From contig JAHBTQ010000001.1 of assembly GCA_019638495.1 (NCBI GenBank), positions 930,001 to 994,000 of the forward strand: a DNA stretch of 64,000 nt, read 5' to 3'. Positions 51,476-60,731 of the stretch are shown here, in pieces. Made by a program: the position numbers and the translations under genes. The notes under the pieces were generated by a model, which made no database searches, was not told where the DNA came from, and saw nothing but the letters and a program-made list of their open reading frames with translations. The DNA is from Taibaiella sp. GTDB taxonomy: Bacteria > Bacteroidota > Bacteroidia > Chitinophagales > Chitinophagaceae. Positions within the stretch are counted from its first letter, which is position 1. Each line of letters begins with the position of its first letter.

Positions 51476-53419
51476 CTACCGCAATATGAGTTTCCCGTTG
51501 GTGAGGATGATGTCTTTCCCCGATAGCCGGTATTGATAGAGGCCACGCGGCAATCCGCTAACGTCGACGCGCTCGCTATAACCGATCCATTTTTTCAGCA
51601 CAGCACTCCCGGTGATGTCGAATAGAGTAAGCTGAGCTCCGTCAGCAGTTTGCAGATCGAGAAATAGGAAGTCATTGGCGGGGTTGGGGTAGATGTGTGG
51701 TTGTACTTGAGTGCCCAGACCAATAACTTTTTCCGGCGATTGTAACTCAGCATGTAGTAGCCAGCCTTCAGGGTCTATCTTAATTGAATCTATAGGCCGA
51801 TAGGTTTTGTAGCGGAAAATCTTCTGCGGCCTGTCCAGGTAAAACTGCTCAGTGTAATTGCCCCATGCGGAGTAGAAGCGTACATCGACCGGCAAATAGA
51901 ACAACGACAGGGAAGATGGCAATGAGGTTTCCTGTGTCAGCTGTAGCACCACGGTTGTATCCTGCTGATCCCATTTAGCAGTTAACATCGGGAAACCCTC
52001 TTTATAGATCCATTGATGAAAGAAAGTATCGAGGTTGATGCCGGTGCTGGCCTCCATGCTTGCTTTGAATTGCTCTGTGGTGGCATTGCCCCACCGGTAT
52101 TGCTGCAGGTAATTTCTTAACGAACGGAAGAAGACAGAATCGTCGCCCACTTTTTTGCGTAGCATATGAATAACTGCCCCCGCCTTGTTGTAGCTGAGGC
52201 GTGCATCGAATATGCGGTACCAATTGGCAGTATCATCTACATACACACTGCCTTCAGGCCGCTTCATGGTCTCGTTCTGCATTTTCCTGAGGTAGGTTGC
52301 AGCACTGGCACTGCCCAGCAATTTTGCAGCAGACAGGTACTGTATGTAAGATGCAAAGCCTTCATTGAGCCAGATATCCTTCCAGGTGGCGCAGGTTACT
52401 TCATCGCCAAACCACTGGTGTGCAAGCTCATGGGCTACCACATGGAAGCCGGAGAAGAATGTTGTGGTCATGGTTTGGTGTTCCATGTTTACAAATGATG
52501 GCGCGTAGCAGTGGCCATACTTCTCCTCCCAGAAAGGATATCTGCCAAAGAGTTCAGAGAAATAATTCACAAGGAGCGCAGTGGTATCCAATAGTGGTTT
52601 CAGCCGGGCTAAATTCTTTGGTGTGTCGCTGCTCACATAGTTGACAATGGGCATAGAATCTGTGCTGCCATCGAAATGCATGTAGTAGGAATACTCGTCG
52701 TAGCGGGCTGCACAGATGGAGATGAGGTAGTAGTCTATGGGATACTTTGTTTTCCATTCGTGGCGCTCATGGCCGGGGTCAATGGATGTCACGCGGTTCA
52801 GAAGGCCGTTGCTGCCCACTTTTACGCCCGTTGGCACAGTGACCCACATGTCTACAGAGTCTATTTTGTCGAGCAACGCCTGCTTGCAGGGCCACCAGTG
52901 GTGTGCGAAGTAAGGCTCGCCAAGTGTAAACGTGATTTTTTCTACCGGGTCATTGTGAAAGCCGGGGCTGTGATTGCCATATACTTTTGGGTTGCCATGA
53001 TAGTACACGCTTGCAGAGAAGGTCGTCCCCCTTGGCAACGAGGTAGATAAATGGGCCGTCCGCACCTGTCCCTCGCTGAGCAAGCTGCATGGATGGTCAT
53101 TAATGATAACTGAGTCTACTACCAATGTGTCATCGAGTTCGAAGACGTAGTCGGTCATTTGCGGGGCTACGACCATTGCGGTGGTTGTGACAACACCGGC
53201 TATTTTTGCAGTGGTGTCGGTCACCTGCACGCGGAAGAAGAGGTGGCGTATATCGTAGTCATTCTCAGCTGCCGATGCAACAGTAGGCCGGCCCTGTGGC
53301 TGGCAGTCGGCAAGCATGGGTTTTCTGCATGCCTGTATGGCACTGTTCGAAAGAAAATCCTGCGTGAACCCGGTAGTGGGAACAAAAGCAAGAGCCAGGA
53401 TCAGGAGCAGTAAACGCAT
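51476..53419 (-). CDS. M1 family metallopeptidase with T9SS sorting domain
   Basis: 647 residues. Signal peptide ('LLLLILALAFVPTTGFTQ'). The aminopeptidase-N fold has zinc motif His330-Glu331-x-x-His334 and Glu353 ('HELAHQWFGDEV' to 'WLNEGFASY'). The exopeptidase loop reads 'VNMEHQTM' (310-317) instead of GAMEN. A C-terminal sorting domain ('IYPNPANDFLFLDLQ', 'LPRGLYQYRLSG') shows export through T9SS, so this is a surface or secreted aminopeptidase that feeds on peptides. Confidence 0.92.
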   Translation of the reverse strand: MRLLLLILALAFVPTTGFTQDFLSNSAIQACRKPMLADCQPQGRPTVASAAENDYDIRHLFFRVQVTDTTAKIAGVVTTTAMVVAPQMTDYVFELDDTLVVDSVIINDHPCSLLSEGQVRTAHLSTSLPRGTTFSASVYYHGNPKVYGNHSPGFHNDPVEKITFTLGEPYFAHHWWPCKQALLDKIDSVDMWVTVPTGVKVGSNGLLNRVTSIDPGHERHEWKTKYPIDYYLISICAARYDEYSYYMHFDGSTDSMPIVNYVSSDTPKNLARLKPLLDTTALLVNYFSELFGRYPFWEEKYGHCYAPSFVNMEHQTMTTTFFSGFHVVAHELAHQWFGDEVTCATWKDIWLNEGFASYIQYLSAAKLLGSASAATYLRKMQNETMKRPEGSVYVDDTANWYRIFDARLSYNKAGAVIHMLRKKVGDDSVFFRSLRNYLQQYRWGNATTEQFKASMEASTGINLDTFFHQWIYKEGFPMLTAKWDQQDTTVVLQLTQETSLPSSLSLFYLPVDVRFYSAWGNYTEQFYLDRPQKIFRYKTYRPIDSIKIDPEGWLLHAELQSPEKVIGLGTQVQPHIYPNPANDFLFLDLQTADGAQLTLFDITGSAVLKKWIGYSERVDVSGLPRGLYQYRLSGKDIILTNGKLILR

Positions 53420-53447
53420 ACAATAAAGTTACCGAAAATCGTTGCTC

Positions 53448-54200
53448 TTACAGTGCAGCCGAATGGCCTGCCGCTCTGGTGGCCTGCGCCATGTCTTTTA
53501 TCAGCATGGGGTCGCGCTCTATGGCATTGCCCACCACTACAACATTGGCCCCGGCGGCACAGTTGGCATAGACCTTTTCAGGCCCGGTGATGCCACCGCC
53601 GACAATCAGTGGGATATCGGTATTGGCGCTGACCTTGCGGATCATTTCCTCTGACACGGGTCTGCGTGCGCCACTGCCGGCGTCCATATAGATAACATGT
53701 TTGCCTTGTAGCTCAGCGGCCCATGCGGTACAGAGCGCAATATCGGGTTTGTCGGCAGGGAGGGGAGTGGTATTACTCATGTAGGATACAGTAGTCTGCA
53801 CGCCACCATCTACGATCATGTAGCCGGTTGATATTACTTCCAGTCCGCTAGCCTTTACCTGTGGAGCGGAGGCTACATGCTGCCCAATGAGCAGGTCTGA
53901 GTTGCGGCCCGATACAAGTGACAGATATAGTAGCGCATCGGCATAGGGTGTTACCTGCGACGGACTACCCGGAAAAAGAACAACGGGAATGTCGCTCTCC
54001 GTCTTAAACCGCTGTATGCACAATTCCATCTGGTGCACCATCAGCAGGCTGCCCCCCATGAACAGGAAATCGACTTCTGCGTCGTTGCAAAGGCGCGCGA
54101 GATGTTGCATGTCGGCAGGTGCTATCTTGTCAGGGTCGGCCAGGACAGCAAATGCAGACTTGTTGTTGCGCTTCAGGTGTTTAAGTTGGTCTAGTACCAT
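53448..54200 (-). CDS. Geranylgeranylglyceryl phosphate synthase family protein
   Basis: 250 residues from ATG 54200; the frame runs on to 54293 but the extra residues do not fit the family. TIM-barrel prenyltransferase of the PcrB/GGGPS family: 'AVLADPDKIAPAD', 'VDFLFMGGSLL', 'PVVLFPGSPSQVTPYADALL', 'YMDAGSGARRPV' and 'IVGGGITGPEK' (phosphate site). Bacteroidota enzymes of this group make geranylgeranylglyceryl phosphate, an archaeal-type ether lipid precursor, though the physiological product is unclear. Confidence 0.92.
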   Translation of the reverse strand: MVLDQLKHLKRNNKSAFAVLADPDKIAPADMQHLARLCNDAEVDFLFMGGSLLMVHQMELCIQRFKTESDIPVVLFPGSPSQVTPYADALLYLSLVSGRNSDLLIGQHVASAPQVKASGLEVISTGYMIVDGGVQTTVSYMSNTTPLPADKPDIALCTAWAAELQGKHVIYMDAGSGARRPVSEEMIRKVSANTDIPLIVGGGITGPEKVYANCAAGANVVVVGNAIERDPMLIKDMAQATRAAGHSAAL

Positions 54201-54567
54201 TTCAGACCTTAAAAGTAAAGACTTAAAACTGAAAATGGAGGGTCTTAGTTTGCATGCAGTTTTGTCTGGTATTATCATTATGCGGGCTAACATCTGCGCC
54301 CCGCGCGGCTATAGGTTTGGACATAGCGCACTTTTTTCGTACCTTTGCACTGCAAATGCCGGAATCATCTTTGTATGGCTGCCCGGGCTTTTAAAGTCCA
54401 TCCTCGCAGTTTCAGATGTAATTCCACCAGTATCAGGGCGTTATTGCCCGCACAACAAAGCCGGTTTACAGGAGCTGGCATATAACTCAGGTTTATTCAG
54501 CGTATCTGCCCATGCAGCTATGCCGTATCCATGCCTCAACGGTGTGGCCACCTTCGTTTTACATTGT
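54201..54567. other. Intergenic region with strong promoter and roughly 220-base leader
   Basis: Carries the promoter at 54316-54347. The expected transcript then runs over 200 bases before the GNAT start at 54568. Within it I see a GGGC-GTTATT-GCCC hairpin and only a 12-codon frame (ATG at 54355) that stops at once. It could be a regulatory leader, or a small gene there may have been lost. Confidence 0.45.
54316..54347 (+). promoter_or_regulatory. Complete Bacteroidota promoter
   Basis: TTTG (54316-54319) and TACCTTTG (54340-54347) are separated by 20 bases, matching the Bacteroidota -33/-7 arrangement. The predicted start of transcription is near 54352. Confidence 0.65.
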
Positions 54568-55059
54568 ATGAAGATCACACTCTATAACGCAGAGAATGCG
54601 CGGGGTACTGTCCCGGAAAATGAAATCGTATCCTTTCTATTCGATCACCTGGAAAACTATGGTGACGCCGCCGCGGATATCCGCAAGGCGCTGGACTATG
54701 CGCTGGGAAAAAACGGCAGCCCCGGTGGGCTTGTCCTTACAAGCAATGATGGCCCTGTAATGACGGGTGCGGTAATCATTAACCGTACCGGTATGAACGG
54801 ATATATCCCGGATAATATTCTGGTTTACATAGCTACACACCGCGAATATCGCGGAAAGGGACTAGGGGGTGCGCTGATGCAGGCGGCAATAGATAAGACG
54901 CAGGGTGACATAGCGCTGCACGTAGAGCCCGACAACCCTGCAAGGAGACTATACGAGAAGCTGGGCTTCACAAACAAGTATCTCGAAATGCGCCTTAAAA
55001 AACCACTAAAAACAACCAATGGCATATATAACACTGAATCGCAAAAAGCTGAAGGATAA
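54568..55059 (+). CDS. GNAT family N-acetyltransferase
   Basis: 163 residues from the ATG at 54568. The open frame extends far upstream but would overlap the opposite-strand GGGP synthase gene, so it is rejected. Acyl-CoA site 'HREYRGKGLGGALMQAA' (Arg95-Gly-Lys-Gly-Leu-Gly-Gly) and the C-terminal 'NPARRLYEKLGF' are classic GNAT. Its last 41 bases overlap the racemase gene in another frame, so translation is probably coupled. This suggests an amino-acid or amine substrate linked to ornithine/alanine metabolism. Confidence 0.85.
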   Translation: MKITLYNAENARGTVPENEIVSFLFDHLENYGDAAADIRKALDYALGKNGSPGGLVLTSNDGPVMTGAVIINRTGMNGYIPDNILVYIATHREYRGKGLGGALMQAAIDKTQGDIALHVEPDNPARRLYEKLGFTNKYLEMRLKKPLKTTNGIYNTESQKAEG

Positions 55060-56152
55060 TTATGATCACCTCAATACCCTTTTTAGCAAACATAGTATAG
55101 AATGGTCGCCGGTGGCAAAGGTGCTTTGCGGCAACCGAAAGTACCTGGAGAGCCTCATTTCACTTGGCATTACACAGGTTTGCGACAGCCGCCTCGCCAA
55201 CCTTAAAACAATCAAGGCTATAGACCCGGATATTGAAACAGTATTCATAAAGCCACCTGCACGCCGCAATGCGGCCCGCATTGTGCAGTATGCAGATGTT
55301 AGCTTCAATACGGAATATGATACCATTAAGGCGCTATCTGATGCTGCTGTGGCACAAAACAAGCTGCACAAGATCGTGATAATGATAGAGCTGGGAGAGC
55401 TGCGCGAAGGCGTGATGCGTGAACAGTTCATGGATTTTTATTCACGCGTCTTTGGGCTGCCTAATATAGAAGTAGCAGGCATAGGTACGAATCTTACCTG
55501 TATGTATGGCGTGCTACCCAATCATGACAAGCTAATTCAGCTATGCCTTTACAAGCAGCTTGTGGAGGCCAGGTTTAACAGGACCATTCCTTACATTTCA
55601 GGTGGGGCATCCGTTACGATTCCGCTCATACACAAAGGGCTGTTGCCAGCGGGTGTCAATCACTTTCGCGTTGGTGAAACACTTTTACTTGGCACGGACG
55701 TATACCATAGCAAGCCATTCAGGCATATGCACAATGATGTCTTTCGCCTCTATGCAGAGATCATTGAGCTTAGCGAGAAGCCAGTGGTGCCTGTGGGCGA
55801 GAACCTGGGACAGAACCTAACAGGTAACGTTGCTACTTTCGAAGAAAGGCTATCTGGTGTGAGTACTTGCCGCGCCATTGTAGACCTCGGCCTGCTGGAT
55901 GTGGAGGATGGGCACATAAACCCGGTAGACAAGAGCATTCGCATAGCCGGTGCCAGCTCTGACATGATAGTCCTGGACCTGGGTCTGAACAAGCAACGCT
56001 ACAAAGTAGGCGACATCATAGAGTTTAGCATGGACTATATGGGCGTGCTGCGTATCATGAATTCCAACTATGTAGAAAAACGATTTGAAGACGAAATAAA
56101 TGGAGGCACCTCTATCAGGGCGCACCTGCCCGGTCTTGTGTCTGTAAATTAA
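55019..56152 (+). CDS. PLP-dependent alanine/ornithine racemase family enzyme
   Basis: 377 residues of the alanine racemase N-terminal fold. The Schiff-base Lys34 is in 'WSPVAKVLCGN', and 'ISGGASVTIP' near residue 198 binds the phosphate. The family that includes ornithine racemase of clostridia shares this length and the N-terminal 'YITLNRKKLKDNYDHLN' pattern. A C-terminal beta domain is present ('GDIIEFSMDYMGVLRIM'). It overlaps the GNAT gene and precedes the symporter by 24 bases. Likely interconverts L- and D-forms of ornithine or alanine; substrate not certain. Confidence 0.82.
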   Translation: MAYITLNRKKLKDNYDHLNTLFSKHSIEWSPVAKVLCGNRKYLESLISLGITQVCDSRLANLKTIKAIDPDIETVFIKPPARRNAARIVQYADVSFNTEYDTIKALSDAAVAQNKLHKIVIMIELGELREGVMREQFMDFYSRVFGLPNIEVAGIGTNLTCMYGVLPNHDKLIQLCLYKQLVEARFNRTIPYISGGASVTIPLIHKGLLPAGVNHFRVGETLLLGTDVYHSKPFRHMHNDVFRLYAEIIELSEKPVVPVGENLGQNLTGNVATFEERLSGVSTCRAIVDLGLLDVEDGHINPVDKSIRIAGASSDMIVLDLGLNKQRYKVGDIIEFSMDYMGVLRIMNSNYVEKRFEDEINGGTSIRAHLPGLVSVN

Positions 56153-56176
56153 CCCCCCGCTACAAAATACAAGCGT

Positions 56177-57631
56177 ATGAGCTGGATTGATATCCTGATT
56201 TTTGCCGTTTACTTTCTTTCCATGCTGGGAGTGGGCTTTTTCTTTGCCAACAAACATACCAGCGAGCGCGACTACTTTACCGGTGGTGGCAATATGAGCA
56301 GTGGACATGTGGGGCTGTCTGTGGTGGCCACAGATGTGGGAGGAGGTTTTTCTATTGGTCTTGGTGGTATAGGGTTCTCCATGGGGCTATCGGGCTCGTG
56401 GCTGCTCTTCACAGGCCTTATTGGTGCGTGGGTCAGCGCAGTGTTTCTTATTCCCATTGTCTTTCGCTGGCAGCGCGCACATGGCCGCCATTTTCTTACG
56501 CTGCCACAGGTGTTTGGCTTTCTTTACAACAAGAAAGTGGCGCTCATCGCGGCCATTATATGCATCATAGGCTACACAGGCTTCACCAGTTCGCAACTGC
56601 TGGCAGGTGCCAAGCTCACTTCAGCCACGTTTCCACAACTTGGCACCCAAACCATGTTGTGGATCATGGGTGCAATTGCCGTAATATACACCATGCTGGG
56701 TGGTATGAAGGCTGTGATATATACTGATACCGTGCAATGGATAGTGTTGCTGGCAGGTCTAATGGGCGTTGCCATTCCGCTTGCATGGACAAAGCTGGGT
56801 GGCCTGGAGGGCATATCACCCTACGTTTCTGACGACATGCTCTCGCTAAGCAACATTACCTGGCAGCAGTGTGTTAACTGGGGTGTTACCATCATTCCCA
56901 TCTGGTTTGTAGGTATGACCCTTTATCAACGCATATTTGCGTGCAGGGATGAAAGGGCTGCTAAAAAAGCGTGGTACATTGCCGGTGCGCTGGAGTGGCC
57001 TTTTATGGCCTTCACCGGCGTGCTGCTGGGCATGCTGGCCAATGTCGCCATACAGAAGGGTGTAGTGCCCGTGCCCGGTGGTGTGCTGCACGATAGCGAG
57101 ATGGGCTTGCCACTGCTGGTTAAGAACATACTGCCAGCAGGGGTTACAGGTATCGTTATAGCAGCCTATTTTTCTGCGGTACTCTCCACGGCAGACAGTT
57201 GCCTCATGGCAGCGTCAGGCAGCGTGGTAGGCGACCTGGTGCCTGAGGGGCATAAGAACGGGCAAAAGGTCGTTAGGCTTTCGCAAATTGCAACCCTGGC
57301 TATTGGTGTATTTGCCATACTACTTGCCTCTATGATGGAGAATGTGCTGACATTGATGTTGTATGCGTATGCATTTATGGTGTCCGGGCTGTTTGTGCCT
57401 GTAATAGGTGCTATGATGTTGCAGCGCAGGCATCCGCAGGCGGCCATTGCATCTATGATAACCGGAGGTACTACAACAATAGCACTCATAATCAGCGGCA
57501 AAGAGCTGCCCATGGGGCTGGATGCCAATATATTTGGGCTGGCGGCAGCGGCTATTGTTTATGCGGTTGTGCATCTGCTGCAGGAGCGCGCAAGGGAGAT
57601 AGAAACCAGTGTGCCGGGTACTGCCGGTTAG
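56177..57631 (+). CDS. Sodium:solute symporter family transporter
   Basis: 484 residues with about 13 membrane helices. The LeuT-fold SSS signature includes 'DYFTGGGNMSSGHVGLSVVATDVGGGF' style residues near 35-60, 'GGMKAVIYTDTVQWIVL' and 'VLSTADSCLMAASGSVVGDL' (sodium-site Ser-Thr). It follows the racemase gene by 24 bases, so the imported solute may be the substrate or product of that enzyme (an amino acid such as proline or ornithine). That is inference. Confidence 0.9.
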   Translation: MSWIDILIFAVYFLSMLGVGFFFANKHTSERDYFTGGGNMSSGHVGLSVVATDVGGGFSIGLGGIGFSMGLSGSWLLFTGLIGAWVSAVFLIPIVFRWQRAHGRHFLTLPQVFGFLYNKKVALIAAIICIIGYTGFTSSQLLAGAKLTSATFPQLGTQTMLWIMGAIAVIYTMLGGMKAVIYTDTVQWIVLLAGLMGVAIPLAWTKLGGLEGISPYVSDDMLSLSNITWQQCVNWGVTIIPIWFVGMTLYQRIFACRDERAAKKAWYIAGALEWPFMAFTGVLLGMLANVAIQKGVVPVPGGVLHDSEMGLPLLVKNILPAGVTGIVIAAYFSAVLSTADSCLMAASGSVVGDLVPEGHKNGQKVVRLSQIATLAIGVFAILLASMMENVLTLMLYAYAFMVSGLFVPVIGAMMLQRRHPQAAIASMITGGTTTIALIISGKELPMGLDANIFGLAAAAIVYAVVHLLQERAREIETSVPGTAG

Positions 57632-57655
57632 TTGCGGGTACGTAATGCCGGTAAT

Positions 57656-58450
57656 TTAGAAGGAAGTGTACGATCTGGTTGTTGCAAATGCTCCCGGACT
57701 TGTCAGGTACATTTCAATTGTATCTCCGTTAGCATGGTACTCAAGTGAAATAGTGTGGGTCAGCTTGTATGGACCCGCACCGAAACGGTATTCATCATAG
57801 AACGCGTGGGTAGAATCTGCACCACTGAATTTAAGGCCGTCGCTGGTATAAATGGACGGATAACCGACAAGCCCAAATGCATCAGCCAGCGTATCCGGTA
57901 GTACAACAATGGTATCCTTCAGTTCGTTATTATAAACATAGTAATGATGCGTTCGATGCCAGTTGCGCAGCGCTCCTATGCGATCGTCGTGGCTAGACTT
58001 CCAGCGTGCTGACGCGCCAACCACCGCAGTATATTCACTAGTTCCTTTCAGAAGATGAATCAGACCTCTCTTAAACTTGTAAGTTATGGTATATGGGGCG
58101 TCTCCGTAAACGACCTCTGAGTCATTTTTTGATGAATAGTGGTAGTATTTGCCCATGCCACCCCAGGCATTGTAGTACCGAACATCGCTGGTGAGCACAA
58201 TTACAGTATCGTTTAGCACCTCTATCCCGTCAGAATACACGCTGCCCGAAGCTGTGTCGCTTGCATGCCATACATATTCTCCTTCGATTTCTTTTGTGGG
58301 TAGTATAAGCGGTGCTGTTGTGGTAGTATCATTTGATACTTGCGTGGGACGTGCAACTTCTTTCTTTCTGCACGATTGTGAAGCTGTGATCACAAAAAGC
58401 AGTGCCAGTAGCAGGCTACAAATAGCCCTGAAGTTCTTAACAAGAGGCAT
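57656..58450 (-). CDS. Hypothetical lipoprotein
   Basis: 264 residues with a lipoprotein signal ending at Cys27 ('TASQSC' followed by RKK). The mature part is beta-rich, with repeated 'GEYVWHASDTASGSVYSDG' and 'LTSDVRYYNAWGGMGKYYHY' type strands. I know no family name. Convergent with the symporter gene, 24 bases between stops. Outer-membrane lipoprotein of unknown function. Confidence 0.7.
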   Translation of the reverse strand: MPLVKNFRAICSLLLALLFVITASQSCRKKEVARPTQVSNDTTTTAPLILPTKEIEGEYVWHASDTASGSVYSDGIEVLNDTVIVLTSDVRYYNAWGGMGKYYHYSSKNDSEVVYGDAPYTITYKFKRGLIHLLKGTSEYTAVVGASARWKSSHDDRIGALRNWHRTHHYYVYNNELKDTIVVLPDTLADAFGLVGYPSIYTSDGLKFSGADSTHAFYDEYRFGAGPYKLTHTISLEYHANGDTIEMYLTSPGAFATTRSYTSF

Positions 58451-58552
58451 TTACGAGCGTTCTGTTATTAAAGATAAGAATTTTGGTTCATTTGAGTTCG
58501 CGTCAATTCCGGCGGCGACCGTGCATTTGCATTTATGCTATAACTTTATAAA

Positions 58553-59149
58553 ATGGAAGTGCGCGAACCGACCATCGCCTACGGCAGACAAAAGCTAACG
58601 ATTGAGGAATACCTGGAGTGGGAAAACGCTGCTACGGAAAAGCATGAGTATTATCGTGGAGAGATTTTTGCCATGTCCGGCGCCAAGATGGTGCACAACC
58701 ACATCACGTCTAACCTGCTTACGGGCCTTGGCACGCGACTTAAGGGCAAACCTTGCAAGCCCTTCGGGAGCGATACGCGCGTACACATCCCATCCAATAC
58801 CCTTTTCACCTACCCGGACATCACCGTCATATGCGGCAAGGAAGAAACACTGAACGATGATGGATTCAATGTCCTGAATCCATCAGTGATATTTGAAGTT
58901 CTATCACTCTCCACCGCGCAATATGACAGGGGTGAGAAGTTTGGGCTATATAGAGATGTCCCATCGCTGAAAGCGTATGTTCTGGTGCATACCGACAGAG
59001 TTTATGTGGAAGCGTTTCACATCAATAGGGAAGGCCACTGGGAGCTGCGGGAATACAAAAGCAAAAAAGAAGTGCTCTCGATTTCCGCAATTGACGTTGC
59101 GATCCCGGTGATTGATATTTACGAAGGTGTAACTATTGCTACCGAATAG
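58553..59149 (+). CDS. Uma2 family (DUF820) putative endonuclease
   Basis: 198 residues. PD-(D/E)xK-like fold: 'TIEEYLEWENAATEKHEYYRGEIFAM' style N-terminus with a conserved Glu, 'YPDITVICG' (acidic metal ligand), 'PSVIFEVLSLSTAQYDRGEKFGLY' (Glu-x-Leu and Lys). The family is abundant in cyanobacteria and Bacteroidota, and its biological role is not established. Single gene, probably with its own promoter (TAACTTTA at 58541-58548 is one base off consensus). Confidence 0.85.
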   Translation: MEVREPTIAYGRQKLTIEEYLEWENAATEKHEYYRGEIFAMSGAKMVHNHITSNLLTGLGTRLKGKPCKPFGSDTRVHIPSNTLFTYPDITVICGKEETLNDDGFNVLNPSVIFEVLSLSTAQYDRGEKFGLYRDVPSLKAYVLVHTDRVYVEAFHINREGHWELREYKSKKEVLSISAIDVAIPVIDIYEGVTIATE

Positions 59150-59221
59150 CTATTGCCAATCCCATCATAACTTCCACACGCCACCAGTCTACTACCTTTA
59201 TATCCATAAAGCACGGAGTAC

Positions 59222-60232
59222 ATGATGGAGATAGGAATAGACAGTTTTGCGGCCACGTCTGGCGGCAACGATGCACAGGCACTTGCCGAGCTACTGGAAA
59301 GAATAGAATATGCCGACAAGGCTGGGCTGCATTTCTTTGGCATGGGTGAACACCACCGCAAGGAATTCCTTGACTCTGCCACAGCAGTGATACTGGCTGC
59401 GGCTGCCAGCCGAACCAGCCGCATTCGCCTGGGCAGTGCCGTAACAGTGCTAAGCGCAGCCGACCCTGTACGCACTTTTCAGAACTTTGCAACGCTGGAC
59501 CTTATTTCACAGGGACGCGCCGAACTAGTTGTAGGCCGCGGATCCTTTATTGAAGCTTTCCCGCTCTTCGGCTATCACCTTGATGATTATGACGAACTCT
59601 TCACCGAAAAGCTGGACTTGCTGCTGAAGATTCGCGATAACGAAGAGATAACATGGCAAGGTAAGTTCCGTGCGCCGCTGTATAAGCAAACCATATACCC
59701 GCGCCCGCTCCAAAAGCCACTACCAATATGGCTGGGTGTGGGCGGCACACCGGCATCCTTTGTACGTGCAGGTAAGCTGGGCCTTCCGCTGATGGTGGCT
59801 GTGATAGGCGGTGAAACATATCGATTCCGCAAGCTGGTGGATATGTACCGTGATGCTGGCGCCAAAGCCTGCCATTCGCCGGAGAAGCTACAGGTGGGCC
59901 TGCACTCGCTGGGCTATGTGGCAGAGACCAGCGCAGAAGCTGTAGAATCCTACTATCCCGGCTATGCAGAAACCTTTACCCGAATAGGGCGTGAGCGCGG
60001 CTGGCCACCTGTAACCAAGGGCCACTTTGATGCGCAGAACGGCCCACGCGGCGCACTACTGGTAGGTAGCCCACAAGAGGTAGCAGAAAAGATACTTCGC
60101 CACAGCGAATCCCTCGGTGGCATATCGCGCTTCACCTTCCAGAAGGATAATGCAGGTTTGTCTCACCAGCAGTTGCTACGGGCTATTGAGCTGATTGGAA
60201 GCGAGGTGATACCGAGAGTGAATGGCAATTGA
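59222..60232 (+). CDS. LLM class flavin-dependent oxidoreductase
   Basis: 336 residues, luciferase-like monooxygenase TIM barrel. Motifs: 'FFGMGEHHRKEF' near the start, 'RIRLGSAVTVLSAADPVRTFQNFATLDL', 'GRAELVVGRGSFIEAFPLFG' and 'PLPIWLGVGGTPASF'. The group uses FMN and NAD(P)H or reduced flavin; which substrate is oxidised is unknown. Start at the first of two adjacent ATGs. Convergent with the next gene, three bases between stops. Confidence 0.9.
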   Translation: MMEIGIDSFAATSGGNDAQALAELLERIEYADKAGLHFFGMGEHHRKEFLDSATAVILAAAASRTSRIRLGSAVTVLSAADPVRTFQNFATLDLISQGRAELVVGRGSFIEAFPLFGYHLDDYDELFTEKLDLLLKIRDNEEITWQGKFRAPLYKQTIYPRPLQKPLPIWLGVGGTPASFVRAGKLGLPLMVAVIGGETYRFRKLVDMYRDAGAKACHSPEKLQVGLHSLGYVAETSAEAVESYYPGYAETFTRIGRERGWPPVTKGHFDAQNGPRGALLVGSPQEVAEKILRHSESLGGISRFTFQKDNAGLSHQQLLRAIELIGSEVIPRVNGN

Positions 60233-60235
60233 GTA

Positions 60236-60667
60236 CTAGGTGTTCAGCGAAGCTATAAAGCTCAGCAAGACCAGCAAAACGAGCACTATAAGAATAAGCG
60301 CAGGTACAAGAACAGACCGCTTGTCATAAACAGCAGTAGTGCCTATATACTTCTGCCAGAAGAATTGACGGACGCATAGACCTGCGCCAATGCCAAAGGC
60401 GATATTTAATGAAGACGAGGCCCTGTCAGGTACAAAGTTCATAATAATGATCTGAACAACTGTATACGCAACGCCAAACAACAAAACTGCGGACACTCCT
60501 TTTTTTGCTGGGGAGCTCTTAAGATTTATTGCCATTAAGATAGAGCCAAACAGCGCACCTCCTAGTATACTAAAAGCGTAGACGGCCTTTTCGGAATAGT
60601 ATCGGGGCACACTTGTCGTTTCATCGACGTTCGATACGGCTTCAGTTTGTTGGGTAAATTGATCCAT
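60236..60667 (-). CDS. Hypothetical membrane protein with about four helices
   Basis: 143 residues: a polar N-terminus (about 30 residues), then hydrophobic stretches near 30-47, 58-78, 85-100 and 118-141. No motif or family recognised; probably an inner-membrane protein. Lies downstream of the LolA-like gene in the same direction with 64 bases between, so it may be part of that transcript. Confidence 0.65.
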   Translation of the reverse strand: MDQFTQQTEAVSNVDETTSVPRYYSEKAVYAFSILGGALFGSILMAINLKSSPAKKGVSAVLLFGVAYTVVQIIIMNFVPDRASSSLNIAFGIGAGLCVRQFFWQKYIGTTAVYDKRSVLVPALILIVLVLLVLLSFIASLNT

Positions 60668-60731
60668 AAAAGTAGTTTAAGTGTAAATATAGATAAACGC
60701 ACAATGCAAATTATGCCAACCTATTACAGAT

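Noticed and set aside
53989..54567. Upstream extension of the GNAT frame
   Set aside because: It would overlap the opposite-strand GGGP synthase gene and the promoter at 54316-54347; the GNAT domain starts cleanly at 54568.
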